The translations under genes and the position numbers were made by a program. DNA of 64,000 nucleotides from Solimonas sp. K1W22B-7 (GTDB lineage Bacteria; Pseudomonadota; Gammaproteobacteria; Nevskiales; Nevskiaceae), in contig NZ_CP031704.1 in the NCBI RefSeq assembly GCF_003428335.1, positions 496,001-560,000 on the forward strand. The letters are read 5' to 3'. Below, in pieces: positions 9,603 to 17,453 of this stretch; within the stretch, counting starts at the first letter, position 1, and each line of letters begins with the position of its first letter. The notes below the pieces were generated by a model. That model saw nothing but the letters and a program-made list of their open reading frames with translations, made no database searches and was not told the DNA's origin.

Positions 9603-10079
9603 CTACCTGCTGCGCAGCAGCAGGTCATACTCGAATCTGCGAATGACCGCTGCCGAAATTTTCTTCCAACGCCGATGCTTGCAGTTGATCAGGATATTCG
9701 CTTCTTCAGGGACAATCACTGAAGGGACCTGAAGCAGAAGCGTCGACTTGCCGGCATACCATTTCGAACTCGCCTCCACGCTGGTTACCCCATGGGGAAT
9801 GGCACACCACGATGCCGACAGCATGTCCGGTGTGAAGATCGTTCGCGCGTTCCAATCATCGTCCGGCACTTCCAGCTTGAGAAGGAATTTATTGAGCGGA
9901 AAGCCACCGGTATCGAGATGCGCCGTGGTCTCCAGAACCGCCAAAGCAATAGTCGGCGCGGTATACAACACGAACTGCTTCTCGGCGTTCCACCTTCCTG
10001 GAAATTTCGCCGCTCCACCACCCCCCAGATCGTTTGCGGGGAACTCCTTCGACTCTGTCGCGATGCGCCAGAGGATCAT
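9603..10079 (-). CDS. RES-domain toxin
   Basis: 158 residues. The family core is visible: N-terminal LWRI, GGGGAAKFPGRWNAEKQFVLYTA and the helix TIALAVLETTAHL, giving the conserved Arg and Glu; a Ser lies in the VEASSKWYA region. RES toxins characterised to date degrade NAD+ and stop growth. The ATG overlaps the stop of the upstream antitoxin gene (TGATG), as expected for a coupled xre-res pair. The sequence is noticeably less GC-rich than its flanks, suggesting horizontal acquisition. Confidence 0.85.
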   Translation of the reverse strand: MILWRIATESKEFPANDLGGGGAAKFPGRWNAEKQFVLYTAPTIALAVLETTAHLDTGGFPLNKFLLKLEVPDDDWNARTIFTPDMLSASWCAIPHGVTSVEASSKWYAGKSTLLLQVPSVIVPEEANILINCKHRRWKKISAAVIRRFEYDLLLRSR

Positions 10080-10837
10080 CAGAGGTAGGCTCCGCTGCCA
10101 ATGGCACCGAGAACGCGGGAAACAAGCTCTACCCCCGCAGGCGTCGACAGCAACTCGGCGGGCTTCTTTCCCCCCAGTGCGGGTTGCGGGAGCATGATCC
10201 ACTTTCCAAACCACGCTTCGACATCGAAGTCCTGCATCTGGACGTCGGGCAACAGGTCCCTGGCCTGCCCGATGAGGCGCATGGCATCGATGACCGCGAT
10301 GCTGCCAGCCGTATCCAGCGGCTCCTTGCGCGACAGTTTTCGCTTGGCAGTGGTGGGGGGAATACCCAGATAGCGGAACAGGTCGTTTGCAGGCAGCCGG
10401 GTGCCCTCGCTAAGCGCACGGACCCATTCGGCGTTCACGCCCTCGCGCTGAGCGTCGTGAACCTCCGTAAGCGGCGCGACAAGTGCATATGCGCCCAGGG
10501 TCCTCAGTTTGTTCGCCGCTTCATGCTGCCGTGGCGCCGCACCCACCACGACATTGAAAGGGATGAGGTCGTCGTTCGCGTCAAAGGCATGCAGATTCCC
10601 AAACCGGTCCGGGATGATCTTTACGGATCCGATGGCCTTGGGATGGCGCACGACATGAAATGCAATGCCGCTTGCGGTCTTGATCTTTGCCCGACCCAAT
10701 TTCTTGCGAGCAGCCAGGCGAGCCAGGCGGGACTCGGCCTTCTTTACTGTCGTCTTGGCCTGGGCCTGCACGATGGGCCCCAGGCTTGTCCGCTTGGCCG
10801 GCTTGGGTGGGCGGGCTGCCTTTTCGAGGGTGGACAT
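10079..10837 (-). CDS. Xre/MbcA/ParS-type antitoxin (DUF2384 C-terminus) with long N-terminal extension
   Basis: 252 residues. The C-terminal segment (from about 200; PALGGKKPAELLSTPAGVELVSRVLG) is the toxin-binding DUF2384 motif of Xre-type antitoxins, preceded by an HTH-like region (RLPANDLFRYLGIPPTTAKRKLSRKEPL). Such antitoxins are usually about 130-160 residues. Here about 100 extra N-terminal residues include a Lys/Ala-rich stretch and a beta-rich piece (VKIIPDRFGNLHAFDANDDL) not recognised from the family. AGGAG precedes the ATG. First gene of the pair, with a likely autoregulatory operator upstream. Confidence 0.8.
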   Translation of the reverse strand: MSTLEKAARPPKPAKRTSLGPIVQAQAKTTVKKAESRLARLAARKKLGRAKIKTASGIAFHVVRHPKAIGSVKIIPDRFGNLHAFDANDDLIPFNVVVGAAPRQHEAANKLRTLGAYALVAPLTEVHDAQREGVNAEWVRALSEGTRLPANDLFRYLGIPPTTAKRKLSRKEPLDTAGSIAVIDAMRLIGQARDLLPDVQMQDFDVEAWFGKWIMLPQPALGGKKPAELLSTPAGVELVSRVLGAIGSGAYL

Positions 10838-10865
10838 GACTGACTCCTGACTAAATGGTCTTCAG

Positions 10866-10883
10866 TATAGGTCCATATAGTCC
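10866..10883. promoter_or_regulatory. Tandem direct repeat upstream of the antitoxin (candidate operator)
   Basis: TATAGGTCC is followed directly by ATATAGTCC, two near-copies of one unit, about 30 bp upstream of the antitoxin ATG in AT-rich DNA. Xre-RES antitoxin complexes commonly repress their own promoter by binding repeats of this kind. Assignment is by position and repeat structure only. Confidence 0.4.
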
Positions 10884-10910
10884 AATGCGTAAAATTGCCC
10901 CGCCGGCCTC

Positions 10911-10996
10911 AGCCGGCTGCAGCAGCGCGCGCTGCAGATGCACGTCGGGCTCGAGCCGGTCAAGGTGCAGCGCTGGCTGGACCGCCCCTCGGCGTC
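10911..10996 (+). pseudogene. Remnant of a second MFS_3 gene 3' part
   Basis: Matches 9448-9533 of the intact MFS_3 gene at 83 of 86 positions. It still reads in frame as SRLQQRALQMHVGLEPVKVQ and onward, with one conservative I-to-V change. It has no start and is cut at both ends: its right end touches the stop codon of the convergent hydrolase gene and its left end touches the toxin-antitoxin region. Interpreted as the relic of a duplicated or paralogous MFS_3 gene. Confidence 0.75.
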
Positions 10997-11893
10997 TCAG
11001 CGCCCGGGCGCGTTCAGCCAGCCGGCGATATCCGCGACGGCCTGCTTGTGGGCGGCAGAAGGCTCGAAGCCGAGGAAGCCGTGCTGCTGCCCGGGATAGC
11101 GCTTCACCTGGGCGTCGTTGCCGGCTTGCTGCATCAGGCGCGCGTACTCGGCCGCCTCGTCCTTGAGCAGGTCTTCCTCGGCAATCACGAACAGCGCCGG
11201 GGGCAGGGCCTGCAGGTTCGCCACCCGCAGCGGCGTGGCCAGCTCGTGCGAACTGGCGCCGGCGATCCACAGCGGGCTCTTGCGCAGGTAGAAATCCCAG
11301 AGTTCGGTCATCGCCTTGTGCGTCAGGTTGAAGCCGCGTCCGCCGTGGGTCCTGTACGACGGCCACTGCGCAAAGCCGCAATGGTCGGTCACCGGGTAGA
11401 TCAGGACCTGCCCCTTGAGCAGGCCCGGGTGCAGCGTGCGCGCCTGCTGCGCGGTCACGGCGGCCAGGTTGCCGCCGGCGCTGTCGCCGCAGAGCACGAT
11501 GCGGTCCGCGTCGCCGGAGAGGCGGGCGGCATGGGCCCTGATCCAGACCAGCGAGGCCAGGCAGTCCCTGATCGGGATGGGGAAGGGGTATTCCGGGGCC
11601 AGGCGGTAGTCGAAGGCCACGAGCAGGTGCCGGCTCTGCGTGCAGAGATCGCGGCACAGGGGATCGTGGGTATCGAGGTCGCCGCCCACCCAGCCGCCGC
11701 CGTGGAAGAAGTGCAGGATCGGGAACGGCCCCCTGCCGCGCGGCGTGTAGATGCGAACGCCGATACGGCCGCCCTCCACCGGCATGGTCTCGTTGCTCAG
11801 CTCCAGATCGGTGGCGAACTTGCCGCGCCACTTGAACTTCAGCAGCACACGGATGAACCAGCGGAAGAAGCCGAGCCTCAGCGAGTCGTACAT
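10997..11893 (-). CDS. Alpha/beta hydrolase, hormone-sensitive-lipase family
   Basis: 298 residues with the HSL-family oxyanion motif HGGGWVGG (residues 64-71), YRLAPEYPFP near 96, nucleophile GDSAGG (Ser 138), the acid EEDLLKDEA region and the catalytic His in QQHGFLGF. The family consists of cytoplasmic carboxylesterases acting on short acyl esters; the natural substrate is unknown. The reading frame is open far upstream, antisense to the GPH transporter, but the protein begins at ATG 11893 (MYDSLRLGFF), where similarity to the family starts. Convergent with the MFS remnant. Confidence 0.88.
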   Translation of the reverse strand: MYDSLRLGFFRWFIRVLLKFKWRGKFATDLELSNETMPVEGGRIGVRIYTPRGRGPFPILHFFHGGGWVGGDLDTHDPLCRDLCTQSRHLLVAFDYRLAPEYPFPIPIRDCLASLVWIRAHAARLSGDADRIVLCGDSAGGNLAAVTAQQARTLHPGLLKGQVLIYPVTDHCGFAQWPSYRTHGGRGFNLTHKAMTELWDFYLRKSPLWIAGASSHELATPLRVANLQALPPALFVIAEEDLLKDEAAEYARLMQQAGNDAQVKRYPGQQHGFLGFEPSAAHKQAVADIAGWLNAPGR

Positions 11894-12160
11894 GGGGTGC
11901 GGACCTTGGGTCTGGAACGGGGCGGATTCAGGGCCGGCCGGGCCGAGCAGCACCGCGCGCCGGGTTTGTTGCCCGCAGCAATCTACCGCCGGGCGGGATG
12001 GCCCCGGCCCCGTCAGGATGGGAGGGGCCCCTGGGCGCGCCGACCCCTGTCGGGCCGGCAGCGGCGGTCTGCCCTCCCATTCCGCAAGGGCGCGCGCGGC
12101 CGGAGCCCGGCTAATATCGGGCCAGCTTTTCTCCGGCCTCGGCGGCCGCAAGGGGTATGC

Positions 12161-13645
12161 ATGTCGTTGAGCGATCTCCCCGGAGGCGTGGCGAACAGCG
12201 CCCGGCTGCGCGACACCCGTCTGCCGCTCGGGCTCAAGCTGGCCTACGCCAGCGGTTCCTTCGTGGACTTCACCGTCAACACGGTGCTCAACGTCTTCCT
12301 GCTGTTCTATGCCACCACCGCCTGCGGGCTCTCGGCGGGGCTGGCGGGCGGCGCCCTGGCGTTGGCCCTGGTGATCGACGCCGTGGCCGAACCGCTGATC
12401 GGCCTGTTTTCCGACAACCATCACTCGCGCTGGGGCAGGCGCCTGCCGTTCATGCTGGTGGCCACGCCGCTGCTGATGATCGGCTTCGTGCTGCTGTTCT
12501 CCCTGCCGGACACCGACAGCCAGCTGCTGCTGTTCGCCTCGCTGACCTGCGCCGGCGTGCTGGTGCGCGTCGCGGTGTCGCTGTTCAACCTGCCGTTTCT
12601 CGCTGCCGGCGCCGAACTCACCGACGACCAGGCCGACCGCGCGCGCATCATCGCGCTGCGCTGGGCCATCGGCATGATTGCCTCCTTCATCGCGGTGGCC
12701 ATCGGCTTCAGCGTGTTCTTCAAGGAGGAGGGCAGCATCGCGCAGCGGCAGCACTACGCGCCCTTCGCCATGACCCTGTGCGTGATCATGCTGATCGCGG
12801 CCGTGGCGTCGATGGCGGCCTTGCGGCGCAGCATGAATCGCCAGCACCCCACGACCGCGCTGCGCGGCAGCCTGGTCAGCGCCATCGCCGCAGACCTGCG
12901 CGAGCTGTCCCGCAGCCGCAGCTTCCGCGTGCTGTTCGGCGTGGCCCTGCTGTTCGCCACCGCGCAGGGGGTCACGCAATCGCTGGGCCTGCACGCCAAT
13001 ACCTTCTTCTGGCACCTCAGCACCGAGCAGACCCAGCTCATCACGCTGTCGCTGGCCCTGGGCCAGGTACTGGGCGCGCCCTTCGCCGGGCCCGTGATCA
13101 CCCGGATCGAATACCGCACGGTGGTCTTCATCGGCATCTTCGGCATCATCCTGATGCAGGCGCTGCCGGCCACGCTGAAGCTGCTGGGCGTGCTGACGCT
13201 GCAGGGCCAGCCCCTGGCCGAGCTGCTGGCCGCCGTGGCGCTGTTCGGCGGCGCCATGACCTCCATCGCCGCCATCGCCCTGCTCACCATGATCACCAAC
13301 GCCGCAGACGAGCACGAGCACCGCTTCGGCGTGCGCCGCGAAGGCTCCTACTTCGCCGGCTGGTCGTTCGCCACCAAGGCCGCCAGCGGCCTGGGCACCC
13401 TGCTGTCGGGCCTGGCGCTGCAGGCCATCGCCTTCCCGGTGCAGCAGACCAAGGAGCTGGGTCTCAAGGTCGAGCTGCCCCAGGCCACGAGCGACGCGCT
13501 GGGGCTGTTCTACGGCCCCGGTGCAGCGGTGCTCTCCGTGGCCGCCGCGCTGCTGCTGCTGGCCTTCCGCCTCGACCGGCGCACCCATGCGTCGATCATG
13601 GTGGAGCTGCATGCACGGCGTGAAGTACAGGCCCAGCCGGCCTGA
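12161..13645 (+). CDS. GPH (MelB-like) cation:sugar symporter family transporter
   Basis: 494 residues with about 12 transmembrane helices. The cytoplasmic loop DNHHSRWGRRLPFM matches the D-x(n)-RWGRRRP signature of the glycoside-pentoside-hexuronide:cation symporters, and LAYASGSFVDFTVNTVLNVFL matches the helix-1 pattern. The predicted role is inner-membrane uptake of a sugar or other organic solute with Na+ or H+; the substrate is not readable. AAGGGG precedes the ATG. Transcribed divergently from the HSL-type hydrolase, about 270 bp apart. Confidence 0.85.
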   Translation: MSLSDLPGGVANSARLRDTRLPLGLKLAYASGSFVDFTVNTVLNVFLLFYATTACGLSAGLAGGALALALVIDAVAEPLIGLFSDNHHSRWGRRLPFMLVATPLLMIGFVLLFSLPDTDSQLLLFASLTCAGVLVRVAVSLFNLPFLAAGAELTDDQADRARIIALRWAIGMIASFIAVAIGFSVFFKEEGSIAQRQHYAPFAMTLCVIMLIAAVASMAALRRSMNRQHPTTALRGSLVSAIAADLRELSRSRSFRVLFGVALLFATAQGVTQSLGLHANTFFWHLSTEQTQLITLSLALGQVLGAPFAGPVITRIEYRTVVFIGIFGIILMQALPATLKLLGVLTLQGQPLAELLAAVALFGGAMTSIAAIALLTMITNAADEHEHRFGVRREGSYFAGWSFATKAASGLGTLLSGLALQAIAFPVQQTKELGLKVELPQATSDALGLFYGPGAAVLSVAAALLLLAFRLDRRTHASIMVELHARREVQAQPA

Positions 13646-13698
13646 GGCCCGGTATCGAGGGGCTCACTGCCTCCGGCAGCGGCCCTGTTCCGTGCCTC

Positions 13699-14862
13699 TC
13701 AGGCTTCCTTGGGTTCGGCGTCCCGCAGCAGCGACGCGCCCGCAGTGAGCAGGCTCACGCTGAGCCCCAGCAGCGCGATCACGAAGAAGGACAGGCGCAT
13801 GCTGGTGGCCTCGGCGATGTAGCCGATCAGCGGCGGCGCGGCCAGGAAGCCGAAGAACGCCAGACCTGACACGGTGGCTATGGCCATGCTCGGGCTGCCG
13901 ATGCCGGAACGGCCGGCGGTGCTGTACAGCACCGGGATCACGGTGCTGACGCCGAAGCCGGTGATCATCAGCCCCAGCGTGGCACAGGCGATGCTGGGCA
14001 GCAGGGCCGCCAGGCCCAGGCCGGTGAAGATCAGCAGGCCGCTGGCCAGCAGTACCCGGCGGCTGCCGTAGCGATGGGTGAAGCCATCGCCCGCGAAACG
14101 GCCCAGCGCCATGCACAACATGAACGCGGCGTATCCGAGCAGCACCAGGTTCCCGGACGGACGCACCACCTGCTGGAAGTAGACTCCACTCCAGTCGAAC
14201 ATGGTGCCCTCGGCGGCCAGCACGCAGAAGCCGATTGCGCCCAGGCGCAGCAGCGCGGGGTCCGGCTTGCTGAACAGCGGCACGCGATCTTCGGCGCGCG
14301 GCGCGGCGTGCGCGATCAGCGCCTGCGCGTTGAACCAGGTGCCGATCGTGACCAGCACGCCGACGAAGAGGAAGTGCGGTGCCGGGCCGATATCGAGTGC
14401 GCGCATCAGCATGCCCAGGGCGGCGCCACTGAAGCCGGCGATGCTCCAGCCGCCGTGGAACGAGGCCATGATCGGGCGGCCGTAGATCCGTTCCACGCCC
14501 ACCGCCTGCGTGTTCGTGGCCAGGAAAACCAGATTGCTGATCACGCCGAGCAGGAACAGCATCACGGCGAGTTGCCAGGCGGCTGCGGCGCGGCCCAGGA
14601 AGAAAAGCAGCAGCGCGTAGGCGGTCGTGGCGACCAGCAGGACCCGCCGGCTGCCGAAATGGGTGACGAACTGACCGGCGACCGGCACGAAGACCAACTG
14701 GCCGATCGGCGCGGCCAGCAGCAAGGTGCCCAGCGCCGCGTCGCTGAGTCCGAGCGCCCGCTTGAGATCAGGGATGCGGCTGGCCCAGGACGCGAAGCAC
14801 AGGCCCGTGGCGAAGAAGAAGTAGAAGACCGAGGCGCGCAGGCGCGCGGGAGAGGGGGTCAT
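13699..14862 (-). CDS. MFS transporter, YbjJ-like
   Basis: 387 residues, 12 predicted helices, opening with FYFFFATGLCFASWASRIPDLK, the hallmark of the YbjJ/Fucose-permease-like MFS group. RYGSRRVLLASGL is the central-loop motif and GFGVSTVIPVLYSTAGR a conserved late helix. Substrate unknown. Convergent with the GPH transporter across a 53-bp gap with no clear terminator. Confidence 0.82.
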   Translation of the reverse strand: MTPSPARLRASVFYFFFATGLCFASWASRIPDLKRALGLSDAALGTLLLAAPIGQLVFVPVAGQFVTHFGSRRVLLVATTAYALLLFFLGRAAAAWQLAVMLFLLGVISNLVFLATNTQAVGVERIYGRPIMASFHGGWSIAGFSGAALGMLMRALDIGPAPHFLFVGVLVTIGTWFNAQALIAHAAPRAEDRVPLFSKPDPALLRLGAIGFCVLAAEGTMFDWSGVYFQQVVRPSGNLVLLGYAAFMLCMALGRFAGDGFTHRYGSRRVLLASGLLIFTGLGLAALLPSIACATLGLMITGFGVSTVIPVLYSTAGRSGIGSPSMAIATVSGLAFFGFLAAPPLIGYIAEATSMRLSFFVIALLGLSVSLLTAGASLLRDAEPKEA

Positions 14863-15353
14863 GCGGACTCATGACGCCAGGGCGCTACTGCTTGCATGTG
14901 GATTCGGCAATCTCTCGCAGGTCTATTTCATCGGCCAGGCGCGGGTAGCCCGCGGGGGCATGTGGAGCCCATCGCCCGAGTTGTACTCAGCGATGGTATG
15001 AACGATTCGGCCCCGCAGTTCCCCTCCTGGAAGGAGGGGTGAGCCGGTGCTGTCATGGACTGCCTTGAATGGCAATCCATGCCGGCGAACACCCGCACAT
15101 GGAGCGTTTGGCCTTGGCGCAAAGGTATTTGGCTTAACAGGATAGTGACTCAACGCCGCTTCCTGTTAAGCCAAATACGGGCCGGGGCTGGCTGAGCGAA
15201 CTGAAATCCTGCCACCGTTCTATTCCCGCTCCCGCTGGCGGGAGAGGGTGAGGGTGGTGCATGATGAAACCCCTCGAGGGTTGTGCGGAACGCCGGCCAG
15301 CAGGGCGCGTCCAGACCCGCCTGTCGCGTCACTCCTCTACTTCCTCCGCTCCG
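14863..15353. other. Non-coding region built of palindromes
   Basis: About 490 bp without a credible gene. It contains a CCCCTCCT/AGGAGGGG hairpin (15021-15039), an interrupted palindrome around 15055-15082 (CATGGA...TCCATG), the 18-bp perfect inverted repeat described separately, and a CTCCCGC-TG-GCGGGAG palindrome at 15229-15244. It resembles an accumulation site for dispersed hairpin repeats between a divergent MFS gene and the 3' end of a hydrolase gene. Confidence 0.6.
15125..15178. repeat. Perfect 18-bp inverted repeat with 18-nt spacer
   Basis: Left arm GTATTTGGCTTAACAGGA at 15125-15142; exact reverse complement at 15161-15178; spacer of 18 nt (15143-15160). It is AT-richer than the surroundings and not followed by a T-run, so it is not a simple intrinsic terminator. 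Could be a regulator site or the fossil of an inverted-repeat element. Confidence 0.7.
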
Positions 15354-16412
15354 CTAAGGGTCAAGCGGCGTCACCGCCCCCGCCTGCGCAAACTGCTTCT
15401 CGAAGAACCGCGCCATCATCCCGAAGGCCTCCCCGGACTCCGGCAGGTCGAGATAAGCCCAGTGCGCATGCGGCATGCCCTCGAACACCACCAGGTCGGC
15501 GTCCACGCCCACGCGCAGCAGGGCGCGATGCAGCAGGGCGGTCTGGCTGAGCAGCAGGTCGCGTGTTCCAGAAATGAGCAGGGTCGGCGGCAGGCCCTTC
15601 AGGTCCGCGAACAGCGGCGACAGCAGCGGGTCGTTCAGGTCCTTCTTGTCGCCGACGAACTTGCCGAGTTCCTCGTCCAGCACCTTCTTGGGCGGCGCCC
15701 CGATCAGCGGGTTGAGGTGCAGCATCGATTCCCCGCGCCGCGAGAAATCGCTGATCACCGAGAAGATGCCCAGCGCCGCCGGCATGGGAATGCCCTGTGC
15801 CTTCAGCCGCACCGCCATTTGCGCCGTCAGGGTCGCGCCGGCCGAGGTGCCGAACACGATGATGTCGCGCGGCGGGTGCGTCTCCAGCAGCTTGCGATAC
15901 ACCGCCAGGGCGTCGTCGGCGCTGGCCGGGTAGGGGTGCTCCGGCGCCAGCCGGTAGAGCACCGCGATGACCGTGCGGCCGGTCAGCGCCGCCATGGGGA
16001 TGGTCTCGGTCAGCGAGCCGGAGTCCAGCACGAAGCCGCCGCCATGAAGATTGAGCAGCAGCTGCGTGGGGTGGCGCTTGCCGCGCGGCTGCACCACCAG
16101 CACCGGCACGCCGGCGATCTCGGATTCGGACACATCCACCACCGAGCCGTACTTCTTGTTCAGGGTCTCGCCGAAGCGGTCCTGGTACAGGCTCAGTGCC
16201 TTGCGCTTAAGCGCCATGGGTATGCCATCGACATTGGGTAGCGAGGGCGGGTTGGCGAAAAGCGCCTGGGCTTCGGCGCTGACGGTGTTGATCGGCGTCA
16301 TCGGCGTGACCGCGGGGGCGGAGGCTTCCGGGGTTTCCGGCGCGCGGCTGCAGCCGGCCGCGAGCAGGGCCAGGGCGATGAGGCTGGGGGCCAGCCGGGG
16401 GCGGAGAGTCAT
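15354..16412 (-). CDS. Alpha/beta hydrolase lipoprotein (HSL family)
   Basis: 352 residues. The N-terminus is a lipoprotein signal ending LLAAGC (Cys 21). The catalytic domain shows LNLHGGGFVLDSGS, VLYRLAPEHPYPAS, nucleophile FGTSAGAT and a late His in MPHAHWAY, an HSL-type esterase anchored in the periplasm. ATG 16412 is preferred over an in-frame start 14 codons upstream because the signal peptide begins there and GAGG is suitably placed. Substrate unknown. Confidence 0.85.
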   Translation of the reverse strand: MTLRPRLAPSLIALALLAAGCSRAPETPEASAPAVTPMTPINTVSAEAQALFANPPSLPNVDGIPMALKRKALSLYQDRFGETLNKKYGSVVDVSESEIAGVPVLVVQPRGKRHPTQLLLNLHGGGFVLDSGSLTETIPMAALTGRTVIAVLYRLAPEHPYPASADDALAVYRKLLETHPPRDIIVFGTSAGATLTAQMAVRLKAQGIPMPAALGIFSVISDFSRRGESMLHLNPLIGAPPKKVLDEELGKFVGDKKDLNDPLLSPLFADLKGLPPTLLISGTRDLLLSQTALLHRALLRVGVDADLVVFEGMPHAHWAYLDLPESGEAFGMMARFFEKQFAQAGAVTPLDP

Positions 16413-16583
16413 GGGTGCGGCCTCGGGAAGAAGAGTCTCAGCCGAGGCTAGCACCGGGGATTTTGCGAAAAGCCTCCTCGATTGGGGGGCTGGGTGTGGT
16501 GCTCACCCGGAGGCGCAGCTCGCGTAGATACTGTTATCCCGATCAAGCCCCATGCAGGGCAGCGACCAAAAAAGGGGACGGAC

Positions 16584-16610
16584 TGGAGTGCCCCAGGTTT
16601 GACGGACACC
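16584..16610. mobile_element. Possible insertion-sequence terminal remnant
   Basis: The segment contains TGCCCCAGGTTTGACGGACA. It resembles the sequence at 24919-24942 (TGAACTGCCCCGGGTTTGGC), and both recall the terminal repeats of IS3-family elements as I remember them. No transposase is adjacent. Treated as a solo end or fossil; low confidence. Confidence 0.3.
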
Positions 16611-16625
16611 GTAAACAGAATTGCA

Positions 16626-16672
16626 GGGGCCAGGTGCGACTTCCTGAAAACGTCGAGCCTGGCCCCTTCTTT
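16626..16672. repeat. Dispersed hairpin repeat (copy 1)
   Basis: Stem GGGGCCAGG (16626-16634) with CCTGGCCCC (16658-16666), extended by CGAC/GTCG, and an 11-nt loop. It sits at the 3' end of the adjacent hydrolase gene. The hairpin at 22745-22785 has the same architecture and closely related stem sequence (GGGCCGGGCTCGAC), so the two appear to belong to one repeat family. Only the plus-strand orientation here has a short T-rich tail (TTCTTT). Confidence 0.5.
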
Positions 16673-17453
16673 AACTCCGCTGCGCGGCCCCGATGCCGCA
16701 GACCCAGTCCGAGAATTCGGCGGCCACCTGCTCCCAGCCCTTGTCGAGCATCAGGTTGTGCGCCATCCCCGGATACAGCCGCGCTTCCACGCCATAGGCC
16801 TTCGCCGTGCCGTGCACGATGTCGGGTGGAAAGATGACGTCGAGCTCGCCGCCGATCACCCACTTCGGCAGTGCCGGGTCGGCGCGCCTGGGTCGCGGCA
16901 GGTCGAGGAAGATCATGTCGAGGAACGCGCGGAAGGATTCGTTCGTCATGGGCCGCCAGTACTCTTCGACGGTGCGCGCATCGAGCCCGCTGCTGTAGAA
17001 CAGCGCCTGCGCGAAGCGCGGCTCGCGAACGAGGTAGTACAGGTCCATCCCCGCCACCGCGCGCAGCAGCTCCAGCGGCCGCGTGCGCAGCAGGTGCAGC
17101 ACCACGTTGATGACCCCCCGCGGCGGCGCGGCGGCGACGAGCACGGCGCCGGCGAGGTTCGCCGGCCGCCGCTCCATCAGCTTCTGCACGGTGAAGCCGC
17201 CCATGGAGTGCCCCGCCACCACCACGGGTCGCGGGCTGCGGGCGACGGCGGCCTCCACGGCGTCGGCGTACTCGCGCACCGACGGGTAGCCGATGCGCTG
17301 CGGGCCCGGTTTGCCGCCATGGCCCGGCAGGTTCAGGGTCTCGACCTGATGACCCCGCTCGCGCAGCCAGGGTGCGAACTGGCGCTCCCAGCACCAGGCA
17401 CCATGCCAGGCGCCGTGGACGAGCAGGATCGGCGGCGCCGCCTCAGGCCGCAC
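16671..17453 (-). CDS. Alpha/beta-fold hydrolase (esterase)
   Basis: 260 residues. ILLVHGAWHGAWCW near residue 9 forms the oxyanion region, AGHSMGG is the nucleophile elbow, GGELDVIFPP gives the Asp region and PGMAHNLMLD the His. Closest in style to the MenH/hydroxynitrile-lyase-like esterases. GTG start, overlapping the end of the upstream flavin monooxygenase gene by 11 bases, so the two are co-translated. A BVMO converts ketones to esters and an esterase then cleaves them, so this is plausibly the second step of one catabolic pair (inference). Confidence 0.85.
   Translation of the reverse strand: MRPEAAPPILLVHGAWHGAWCWERQFAPWLRERGHQVETLNLPGHGGKPGPQRIGYPSVREYADAVEAAVARSPRPVVVAGHSMGGFTVQKLMERRPANLAGAVLVAAAPPRGVINVVLHLLRTRPLELLRAVAGMDLYYLVREPRFAQALFYSSGLDARTVEEYWRPMTNESFRAFLDMIFLDLPRPRRADPALPKWVIGGELDVIFPPDIVHGTAKAYGVEARLYPGMAHNLMLDKGWEQVAAEFSDWVCGIGAAQRS

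Noticed and set aside
11894-13612. Minus-strand open frame extending the HSL-type hydrolase upstream by nearly 600 codons
   Set aside because: The extension is Gln/His/Arg-rich, antisense to the transporter gene, and the family similarity starts at ATG 11893.
10895-13645. A 916-codon open frame on the plus strand covering two genes
   Set aside because: Only the part from 12161 is a protein family (GPH transporter). The upstream portion is antisense to the HSL-type hydrolase and open merely because of high GC.
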